Assembly (NCBI GenBank): GCA_947561395.2
Contig: OX387183.1
Coordinates: 2,179,883-2,243,882, forward strand
Direction: 5' to 3'
Origin: Buxus sempervirens
Taxonomy: Eukaryota > Streptophyta > Magnoliopsida > Buxales > Buxaceae
Length of the DNA stretch: 64,000 bases
Position 1 is the stretch's first letter. Every line of letters starts with the position of its first letter. The notes beneath the pieces are model-generated. The model saw only the letters and a program-made list of their open reading frames with translations. It made no database searches and was not told where the DNA came from. The position numbers were made by a program, and so were the translations under genes. Of the stretch, positions 24,101-34,056 are shown in pieces.

Positions 24101-24421
24101 AAATCAACTAAAGGGACCCACACCACTCAGGTGGTCCCGCCAAGACCTAACAAAAAAAGCATGCTGGATTAGGAACCGGGTGAGAACCAAAATAGGAAAA
24201 GCTGACTCAAAATAGGGAACCCACGGGACCCGTCATCCGACGGGGCGGATTGGGGTGTCTACGGACTTCCCCAGCCCGCAACCAAGAACCAAGACTTAGA
24301 ATCTCAAGCCGCAGACCCAAAGCCCTAAATAGACGAAATTAGGCACCTAGGTGTCCGCCTGCACCCCATCAGGCGGTGGCGACTCCGATTTACCCCGTGC
24401 CGCGTTTCCCACGCGCGCACA
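21199..24421 (+). repeat. Ogre 3' LTR
   Basis: The direct copy of 7791-11013 at an exact offset of 13408 bp, with the same hairpin clusters, TATA box (22046) and GGTGGCGACTC motif (24375). It ends ...GCACA and is followed by the target duplication CTTGG. Confidence 0.97.
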
Positions 24422-24426
24422 CTTGG

Positions 24427-24555
24427 TATAAGTCGTGCTAAAGCAGGTCATAAGAAGTTGAAATGGCAAAAGACTTAACTGTGGAGATTCAAGCAAAGGC
24501 AAACAAGAAAAATAAAAGGGATAATTATTACAGTTTATCCCCTTAAGGTTTTATA
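24427..24555. other. Continuation of the pre-Ogre host sequence
   Basis: This joins on to 7790 when the Ogre and one target copy are removed. No coding sequence is seen, and the missing peroxidase exons 1-2 are not here. Confidence 0.6.
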
Positions 24556-24868
24556 TATACAATCCCACTTATCCAATTAAGGTTTTTGAAATACTAGTTT
24601 ATCACCTTTAGGTTTGCTGTGTGTAACAGTTTTCGAGGATTGACGAATGAGGTGGCAAGAGAAAAAAAACATATATTAGAAACTTTGTCCCTTTTATCAT
24701 ATAAGTGGAAGAGTAGACTTCGTATTTAAAGGGGCAAAGTTGTTAATGTATGTATTTTTTTTCTCTTGCCACATCATTGGTCAAAGAAGAAACTGTTGCA
24801 CAGAACAAACCTTAAGATGGTAAATTGGTATTTCAAAACCTCCTAAGGGGAAAGTGGGATTGTCTAAA
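24556..24868. mobile_element. MITE with about 118-bp TIRs
   Basis: The left arm starts near TACAATCCCACTT (about 24558). The right arm, read backwards from 24868, contains the same ACAATCCCACTT, AAGGTTT, AACAGTTT and GTGGCAAGAGAAAAAAAA words. A short AT-rich centre separates them. The right end was split by the next insertion, and the sequence appears to resume at 30364. Confidence 0.75.
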
Positions 24869-25105
24869 GAGAAACTTAATTTTTAGTGATACTTTTTTAA
24901 TATAATTAAGATTCAGTCAGCAAACATTTGAGTTTTAACTTTTAGTGTACCTTTATTAAAATAATTAATTTTAGTGACATTTTATCATTACAAATCAACT
25001 ATTCCAAGAATGCCCTTACATCACTCACCCAAAATGGCTTGTACAAGTCACTAAGCCAATTTATTGACTTGTACAAGTCATTTTATTGCTTGTACATAGA
25101 GGTGG

Positions 25106-26919
25106 TATAGACACCCCAAATTACACTACAAGTGAGAAAATAATTGAAAATATTAAATTGGGAGTTGAAAAGGGTCAGAAAAGTGCAAAAAATGGTCAAA
25201 TAGGCAGTGACCGCATTGTATCTGCGATTTGGTCGTGACCGTAGTACATCTGCGGTCATGCATTGACTGCAGTAACTATGCGGTCATGGCAGGACCGTAG
25301 TATATATGCGGTTTTCGTCTTTTTGAGTGAATTTTGTCATTTCTCGATTTCTGAGCCTTATCTGCAGTCAAATATCTCTTTAGGAGATTCAAATTCTCTT
25401 GTTTATCCATTCGAATCCTCTTATTTATCCTCTTTGGCAATGGATTGGCATTATCCCTGTTTTTAATTCAATCTGAAACCCTATCTTGGCAAACCTGGAC
25501 CAACCATGCCCTTGGGATTGCCTATAAATAGAGGGACTCTCCTCAAGCAAAGGGCCATTAATTTGAAGTCTGAAGAGCTCCAAGTGAAGAAAGGAATTCC
25601 TCCTGCTCTACTTTCTCAATCCAGGTAAGTTCCTTTTCTCTTTTATTTTCTGTTTTTAATTCTAGAAATAATCTAATCTTCTCCATTGCTATAGAATAAG
25701 GCCTAGTTTATAATTATATCCTCAAACCTGCCTCAAAGTACCTCAAGACTCCTTTCTAGCTGTAAAACGTGAAGAGAGAGCTAGGGGAAAGGGGAGTAGG
25801 TGGATTCTTAGAATAGAACCCCATAATCTGTTCCTTTTTTTTTGGTAGAATAAGGCCATTGATTGTGTTTGTATCCCCAAACCTATCTCTAAGTACCTCA
25901 AGACTCCTCTCTAGCCGTAAAACGTGAAGAGAGAGTTAGGGGAAAAGAGAACAGGTGGATCCGTAGGGTAGACCCCCATGAATTATAATCTGTGAGATAT
26001 GGTTGCTTTTACTATCTTGCTAATGTTTTAATGGTTTTATTTTGAATTTGGAGGAATCCTATGGATCCAGGTTGTTTACAGCATGAGATTCCCACTTCTT
26101 TCTATAATTTGGATTTTTCACACCTTTGCACATACATCACTGTTTTTCTTAATTTTGGTGATATTTGGCTAGGATTCTGGATCTACCATGATCTATATAG
26201 TAGATCTATGACCAAAAGCCTGAAAGTAACTTGTAGGGTTTCATTATGTGATTTTGAAATTGTTTTAATCTTGGAGAAAGGATCCTATGGTCTAAACTTT
26301 CCTTTTTGATGTTTTTTTCATCAACATGGGTTGAGTGGGGGTTCTATTTCTCCACTATTGAGAGATCCGGATCAGATCTATACTCCAAGTAATTTTATTC
26401 TTCAATGATTTAATAAAGAGATTTCAATCTAGTTTTTCAACATTTTAATGGTTTAGCCTAAAGCTAGTTTTTCAGGTTTCTCTTTAGATTAGTTTTATCT
26501 GATTTTTTTTTCTCAATTTTATTTTAATCATAAAACCCTAGGAATGGTATGATCATATTGAAGGTTCTGAATTAATCTGGATATTCATATGAAAAACCAT
26601 ACATTTTTGTTACTTTTATGTTTTTTTCCTTTTTTAAGCAAGCATTCTTTATTTTAACATGAACAATACCTGGCAACCACCTTGTGTGGATGAATAGGGG
26701 TGCCTAACACCTTCCCCTGTTCATAACCTAATCCCTTTACCGATCTCTGGTTGTTTTTTTTTTAAAATAGAGTTATTTTTACTCTAATTTTGCCTTTTTG
26801 TGCTTATTTGATGATTTTGGTGTCCATTCACACCTAAACAGAATGGTGGCGACTCTTTGTTTTTAATGAATCCCGTGTGATGATTAGGAAGTCATTAAAT
26901 TGATTTTCCATGTCTCACA
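25106..26919 (+). mobile_element. Tat-type solo LTR, plus orientation
   Basis: The 1814-bp LTR starts TATAGACACCCC (the expected TG is now TA) and ends ATGTCTCACA. It is flanked by an exact 5-bp duplication GGTGG (25101-25105 and 26920-26924). Short inverted repeats with GACCG/CGGTC arms lie at 25206-25315. A TATA box TATAAATA is at 25523 and a splice-donor-like CCAGGTAAGT at about 25622. A block of about 155 bp around GTAAAACGTGAAGAGAGAG is duplicated (about 25700-25840 and 25848-25990). GGTGGCGACTC lies near the end at 26845. Internal region and partner LTR are gone. Confidence 0.93.
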
Positions 26920-26940
26920 GGTGGCAATGGGTTGCGTTGG

Positions 26941-29362
26941 TGTGAGACATTGAAATGTCATTTAGGATGACCTCCGATATCGTCACGCGGGGATCGATAA
27001 ATGTAAAGAGTCGCCACCATCCATCTTAAGGTGTGAATGGGCACCAAAGGGTTCATAGAAGCCAAATAGAGCTAAAGTAGCTCTAAGATAAGGAAAAATC
27101 CAGAGATTGGGTAAGGGGAATTATTTATGAGCAGGGGAAGGTGTTAGGCGCCCCCACTCATCCGTCTAAGACGGTTGCCAAAGGCTTGTTTATGCTTGAA
27201 AAATTGTTTGCTAATGAGAATGAACAAAGAGGTGCTTATAACAAGCACGATGTGTGTGACCATTTCACATGAGAAGTCCAATGAACTTAGACTCTCTTCA
27301 TGGATTCATCACCTCTAAAACTTTATGAGTGAATGGAAATCAAAGTAAAAAATGAAGAAAATCAAGCTAAGGCAAATCTGGAGAAATTAGATCAAAAGAG
27401 CTTGAAAGCTTCGATTAACCATAACTCACTCAATTTAAATCCAAATCCAATGAAACCCAAGCCATTTGAAAACTGGTATATAGTAGAGTGTACAGTAAAA
27501 ATTTCAGCTCAATCCGATTCAAAATAAGAGAGAAATCCACATATGAAATTTACTGTTTATAACTCAGAAAAAGTGTCAAGTAGGCCTTTTCAAAATCCTA
27601 TTCGTGGAGTTTGGCTCAATAAAAATCCATGAAAATTGGTAGGGAGGAAGTATGTGGTGCCATCTTTCCAAAGAAAAAACCTCACACCAAACTCTATCCG
27701 GATGTGGCTTGTGTGCTCTCTTGAACAGGCCTAGAAGACCACAGATTAGCTCTGGACTATGCCAGCGAGCACCTCTGAGTCAACTGAGCACCCAAGGCAC
27801 AAAACAGATCAAAATCTGCTGAAACCAATTGGAAATGAAAATAGACTTCTCAGGGAAAACTCAGGAATTAGAATTGCTCAAAACGGATTAAAATTGAGCA
27901 AACGGTGCACCATCAAAGCGGCGAGTTCGAGAATCTGGGCTGAACTGTCTTACAAACTTTGAACAGATGGTGTAAAAAATCGGCTACATAAAAGTGGATG
28001 AAAATTTCCAGATATAAACTAGACATACTCATCTATCTTATGTCTTTGGAATCATTCAAAAATTCATCCGGAGGATGAAGTTATGAGCATTCCAAGACTG
28101 TCCATAGATGCTGCCCTGTTTTGAAATATTTTTGAATAGAAAGCTAAAATGGTGCATGTGTGCATATGATTTCGACCAAACATTTAGAAATCAATCAAAA
28201 TCACCTCATGAAGTTCCAAAATTCATTCTGAAGCTAATAAATCCAGATTTCCCGTATTAAACATGGAAATCCCAGATTTAGCTTACTTGACGAAAAAAAG
28301 GTGAAAAGTGTGTGTAAAGGTGGAAATCAGCTTTCTAGGAGAAGTTTGGAATCCATTGCTATTGAGAGCAAGGATTCACTCAACTTCTCCAGAAACACAT
28401 GCAAAAACATCAGAAAACAAACATCCATAGGTTCAAAATAACCACATAGCATGCTCTTCATCACTTGTAGGTTCTAAGCCTAGAGGATCCATTCCTACTT
28501 CTTTTTCTCAAGGCTCTCTCTTCACGTTTTACGGCTAGAGAGAAATCCCAGGTACTTTGGAAGAGGTTTGGGGCTACAAAAATGCACAAAGAGGCCTTAT
28601 ACTACAGAAAGGTAGAAGATGGGAGTTGGAATTGTAAAGAGAGTACTGGAACCTTAAAGGAGCTTTACCTTGGTAGCTTGAGCCTTCAGTAGACAATCCA
28701 GCAGAGTTTCTCCTTCTTCTTGCAGAGCTTCTATGCCTCAAATTGTCAGCCATTTTCAAGAGGAGGACCCCTCTATTTATAGGCCAAGCCAGGGGTAGAA
28801 GAGTCCCAAGGGTAGGCCAAAAAAGCCTTCTAGATTATTCCAATTCTCCTCCAAGGCTTGAATTGGAGTAATTCAGCAAGTTTCGGAGGGTGAAATAGGG
28901 AGTTCAAGTCCCTGAGAGAGAGGTAATATGCGTAAATAAGGCTTAGAAATCGAGCAATTTCGCAAATTCCCGAAACAGCCAAAACCGTATACTCAGTGCG
29001 GTTTCAACAGAACCGTCACTATAAGTGTGGTTTCTATGCAAATTTAATCAAACCGTACATACAGGGCGGTTCAATTCAATTACGCTCGTCATGATTGCCG
29101 TCGACGTGGCTCAACGGCCGAAGCTTCACGAAGCCACGTGGCAGCTCACGCAACAAGCATGGATATCAACCGTGCTGTGTGTGCGGTTGCAACTGCACAT
29201 ACAGGGCGGTTGAGACCAAAATTGCAAAAACCGTTCATTCAGTACGGGTAGCACCACTTTTGAGAGTTTTTGAGTTTTTGACAAATGTCAATGCTCAAAT
29301 AAGACATTTAAAGCCCCTTTTGAGTATTCTCTTATATCGAGGTGCAATTTGGGGTGTCTACA
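26941..29362 (-). mobile_element. Tat-type solo LTR, minus orientation
   Basis: The 2422-bp LTR, read on the minus strand, starts TGTAGACACCCC and ends ATGTCTCACA. It has an exact 5-bp duplication GTTGG (26936-26940 and 29363-29367). It is related to the neighbouring LTR at both ends, at the TATA box (complement at 28773-28781) and at the CGTGAAGAGAG block (about 28515-28545), but diverged elsewhere. ACCGT...GGT inverted repeats at 28985-29247 lie upstream of the TATA box. The GGTGGCGACTC motif is at 27008-27018 (complement). Confidence 0.93.
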
Positions 29363-30363
29363 GTTGGGTTGGGTTTGGACAGGTTGTAAACGGATTGAGC
29401 CGTAAATGGGTTGGGTTCAACCTGTTTACCAACATGTTGGAAAATCATGGAATCGAACCGAACCCGCAAATAAACGGGTTGAACCCAACCCAACCGGTTT
29501 AATTTTAACTTAAATTTTTTAAGAAATTCTTTTTAAATTAACATTTATAGAGAAATTAGAAATCATGGTGACATGGACAATTGTTTTTATATGTGATATT
29601 AATAATCAATATTATAGGTGATATTAACTTTATCACTAAAACTAATCATGCATTAGCCATATGTTTTTAATAATACTAATATCTAATAGAAATTCCAAAA
29701 GAAAAAAAAAGCAATTAATAATTATTAAGGAACCTTTCAAAAAAAGTTAGTGACAAAATAACAATTAAATTCTTTGAAGAACATTAAAATAAACTAAACA
29801 TTATGTCTCCAATAATGGCTCTAAATGTTCATAAATCATATTCTTTTAGGTTTCTTTAACTTTTATGTTTTTTCTTTTTTTTAGCTTTCCAAGGTCTTTT
29901 TTTTAGGTTTCTATTCACGTACGTGTTAGTTTGACACTTTGATTAATAGTTTGGAAGCCCTATATACAAAAACAATGGTATATTATCGGGTACCCAACGG
30001 GTTGACGGGTTTGGTTTGGGTTGACCATTTTTTGTATGGGATGGGAAAACTTTAACCCAAACCCAACCCAACTAAGAAAAAGGTGAACCCGAACTCGTTT
30101 ATTATGGGTTGGGTTTGGGCGGGTTGATGGGTCGGTTCAAAAATTGCTAGCTCTACTTGTACAAGTCAATTTATTGCTTGTACAAGTCCTGGGAGTGAGT
30201 AGTATAAGGGCATTCTTGGAAGACTTTGATTGTAATAGTGAAATGTCACTAAAAATTAATTCTTATGATAAAGGTTCACTAAAAATTAAAACTCATAACT
30301 TTGCTGACTGAATCTTAATTATTTTGAAAAGTATCACTAAAAGTTAATTTTCCCTTGTCTTAA

Positions 30364-30841
30364 CAAGGCGTCAATTGTAAATATCCCAAAATAAAATATA
30401 AAAGTTCAATTGTAAATATCCCAAAATAAAATATAAAAGAGACACAAATTTACCTGGTTTGACAAAGATGCATATGTATGCCCACAGATATGCGAATTTC
30501 TTTCACTAGATTTGTCCAAAAAAAAAAAAAAAAAAAACCGATTATAGAGTACAAAAACCTCTCCTCATCAGAAATGCACAAATGAAAAAAAAAAACACCA
30601 AATTAGTGTCGGGGCTTAGTGTAATGTAAGATCTGTATTTGACTGAATACAAGGCACATGCAAACATTAACCTTTAGCATTTTCATGCCAAGTGGCTGTG
30701 CTCATACTCGAAGTTAGTATATATAATATTAATTATCATATTTCCGAAACTTGTTACTAATTGCTGTAATGACCATTAGTGCAGTCTTATGTTGAGTTTG
30801 AACCGTTCAAGTTGCAGTCGAATTGATTTTCTTACTGACCC
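30364..30841. other. Intergenic with a 38-bp tandem duplication
   Basis: The sequence containing CAATTGTAAATATCCC is repeated at about 30371 and 30409. An A-run lies near 30520. No gene is visible. Confidence 0.6.
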
Positions 30842-33800
30842 CACTACAAAAAGGGCATTTTTACCGGCGTTAGCCTCTTGCCGGAAAAGACAACATATTT
30901 GCCAGTAAAAGTTATAACCGGCGGTAGAGTTAGCTTAGCTGGCAATGCTGTTGCTAATTGAATTAGCGGCGGCAACAACAGCGGTAAAAGGATAATCGAC
31001 GGTATTGATAACGAAAGGACGACGCTAACAATTTTCCACTGCAAAATACCAACATTTACCGGTGGTAATTATGTACCGCCGCCTATTACTTTATCATTAC
31101 CGGCAATAAAGATATGCCGCTGCCTATATTTTTGTCAATACTGGCAGTAACTCCTTATCGCCGATAAACATCGACACCTATTACAGGTTGCTCTTTTCTG
31201 CCTTTGAAACTCAAGACTTGTTCCGGCGGTAAACTCACCGCTAGTAAAAGTTCAATTAAATTAAATGATCCCTATTTAGTGTCACTTTTTACCGCTGGTC
31301 ATTTATGCTTTTAGCGGCGGTAAGTTTACCGCCGCTAAAAGTAACCCCTGCAAGAAACAAAAATTGGTTAGTTTCTTATTCATTCCATTCATTACAAATG
31401 CACTTGTATTACCTGTGACCAGTAAAACAATTTCACTACAATAAATGAAAATGTAGAAAGCAAAAACTAAATAACAAAGAGTAATCCAACTTTATACAAA
31501 TCCAAAAATAAAATATACAAAATATAAATATCATCCAAAATGTCAAAACAATCAATATGTCCAATTAGGCACATCATCTGACATTCCTGCATGAAATAGA
31601 AAATTCATTAGTATTTAATCATACTTTGAATTTACAAACCTTAAAAAACACGAAATGAAACAAAAGAATAAAAGATAAACATTCAATTTATGTAACGCCC
31701 CGGATCAGGATAAATATCCCAAACCCGAGGTGTTAGTGAAAGAGGGCAAAAGTATCTAAAATCCAGAATAATTTAAAACTTTTACTAAATTCATTATCAG
31801 AATAAATTGCGGAAACATGAAATAAAGTTCATTAATAATTAAGGTTTAACATCTACAATTCTTCTCAAGTTCATAAACTATTCTACAGTTAAAAAAAATA
31901 CTACCCCTTTTACAAACTACCCCAAAGCTTGTCGTCCTCACCAAGAGTACCTGAAAATGGGGAAAACTGGAGTGAGAATAAATCTCAACAAGTAGCAATG
32001 TGCATGAGATAAAATAGTCCATAATTTTTACAAAATAAGTCATGAGGTGAACTATAAAACAAAATCACGATAGTTATAATCTAAGCAATCATCAAATTAA
32101 ACCAAGCATGTGTGACATGATAGGACTCATGATCTGAAACCTCTTAATAAGCTATTCCTGCCCCCATTGTCGCCACCTCACGTCTTACATGATAATGGAG
32201 CCGAAAATACGGATCATCCATTCCTCCGTCAACCATCAATGCGGATCACCCCCGAGATACACGGATAGGCTGGTGCGTACAATCCAATTAACTGCAAATA
32301 AGTAACCCTGGGAATACCAATCCGATCATAGATATATGGATCCTTGACAAACACGGCTAATATCAGTTTATGTGCAAGTCACTAGTGAACTACAAGCACG
32401 GACAAAATATAGCTCTCATGTGCGAGTCACAAGTAACCTAAAACATGACCAATGTAAAGTTTGTGTAAGCCGATGTCTCATTAAAGCACACAGTGGTAAT
32501 CCAAATAAACAAAATGAACCAATGCCGACAACAAACTCAGCTAAGACCAGGTTGAGGTAACACGACGGTTTGGATTGCTGCCCTCGTCGAAAAACACGAT
32601 GGAATGCATACTGGGGAAAAACTAACAGCTATAACTTACCAGACACTTTCATTTCACTTCCTAGCTAAGTTATGGATCCATACTAAGCACTGCCCGCTAG
32701 ACACAACTCACAATAAAAAACATTTAATAACTTGATAATGCATAAATCAATAACAAACCCCCATACGAGGAGACATAAACATGTCAATAAGAAACCTCAT
32801 ATGAGGAGACACCAACGTGTTGAATAATGTGTCCACAATCATCGCCAAAATCTCTATTGCAAACTAATAGATATTTAGAATAACCAAAATCAGGTCTTAA
32901 ACAGAGTTCTAGGTCTTTAAAACAAGATAAGTATGAAACCATGTCATCTTTACCATAATATGTCAAATTCTTTGATCAATTATTAAACTGTAATTTATTA
33001 GTGTGAACACTCCTAATTTACCCATATGGAAGTGTTAGGTTATTGGCCAATTCAGTATTTTATGATTTTCTAAGATTCATCCCCTAGTTGGTTGTTGTTC
33101 TAGATATTCATTAAAACATACCAAAGTTCTCCTTTTAAGAACCTAAGGTGTCAAAATTTATTAACTTTGATGTTTAATTCTTCCAGAGGTAAATCTAGGT
33201 CTGTGGTGAAGTTTAGGAGTAGGTGGAACTGCCCAAAATTAAATCTAAATAGGTTGTGACCTCTTTCTACTCATAACCTCTCCAAAAATATATTCTTTAC
33301 GATCATCGTCCCAAATTACTATCCTTTGATCCAAATTTAATTCCGTCACTTCCTACATCTCACATTACCCTAATTACAGGTGTTACAACTTAGAAATTTC
33401 CAGAAAAATCATTAAAAATGAATTTGGGCTTAATATAAAAAATCTGAAAATTCTGACAGAGGTCGCTCGAATGGGCGCTCGAGCGGTCTATCGGGCGTTT
33501 TCTACATGTAAGTTCCTTCTTAGGCTGCTTGCAATGTCGTTCGAGCGGTCACTTGGGCGATGAAGAATTGGTTTCTTTTAAAAATATACAGGCGAGGCAC
33601 CTGTATTGGCGCTCGAGCGGTTTTTCGAGCGCTCGGCCAAATTTCTTAATTTTTCTGGGTTTTACATATTTCCAAAATCTCTAAATTTTCTATAGTTTTA
33701 ATTTGTGTCTAAACATATGAATTTCCTTCTAAACTACTTCTAAGACAACCCTAATCTAATCCCATTGACTATAAATTTGTCTAAGTTTTGTTACTAAATT

Positions 33801-33973
33801 TAATCTCTCATGATTAATACTTTTTTAGGTTCTCAAAGAGGGTATAAAGCAAAAAGGAATCAAGATTATAAATCACCCAATTCTTCAAACGAAATCGAAA
33901 TCAGATTAAACTATGATTAATCCTCTGAAACACACGAAAACCGTGCAATCTCCAGTTTTCTATAGGGGTTTGC

Positions 33974-34015
33974 TGTAAAACCCCAGATTTGAGTAAAAAC
34001 AAAATGAAAAAAATA

Positions 34016-34056
<41 letters not shown>

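Larger units (their letters stand above)
7791..24421 (+). mobile_element. Non-autonomous Ogre/Tat Ty3-gypsy retrotransposon, complete (16.6 kb)
   Basis: Two 3223-bp direct repeats (7791-11013 and 21199-24421) with TG...CA ends are flanked by an exact 5-bp duplication CTTGG (7786-7790 and 24422-24426). A tRNA-Arg-type primer site follows the left LTR and a purine tract precedes the right LTR. Between them lie an extra ORF1 and gag, both open, and long tandem-repeat regions. No protease, reverse transcriptase, RNase H or integrase reading frame is present, so the element must use enzymes in trans from a relative. This matches the TR-GAG type of non-autonomous plant element. The two LTRs look almost identical; the only difference I noticed is G at 9372 against A at 22780. 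The insertion is therefore very recent. Confidence 0.96.
25097..30155. mobile_element. Non-autonomous hAT element, split by two solo LTRs
   Basis: It starts TAGAGGTGG, continues CAATGGGTTG after the first solo LTR, and ends with the complement of TAGAGCTAGCAATT. An exact 8-bp duplication CTTGTACA (25089-25096 and 30156-30163) fits hAT. Removing the two solo LTRs leaves about 810 bp, rich in GGGTTGGGTT and AACCCAACCC words. No transposase is visible. Confidence 0.9.
24869..30354. mobile_element. Mutator-like MITE, long TIRs, split by a hAT
   Basis: Terminal inverted repeats of about 220 bp occur at 24869-25096 and 30164-30354 (GAGAAACTTAATTTTTAG against GGGAAAATTAACTTTTAG). They share AAGATTCAGTCAGCAAA, CCAAGAATGCCCTTA and CTTGTACAAG. 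A 9-bp flank duplication, TTGTCTAAA (24860-24868) and TTGTCTTAA (30355-30363), differs at one base; 9 bp fits Mutator-like elements. Without its inserts it is about 420 bp and non-coding. Confidence 0.8.

Noticed and set aside
25106-29362. One palindromic element made of two inverted LTRs
   Set aside because: Each LTR has its own exact 5-bp target duplication (GGTGG and GTTGG), and the 16 bp between them continue the hAT sequence, so they are two separate insertions.
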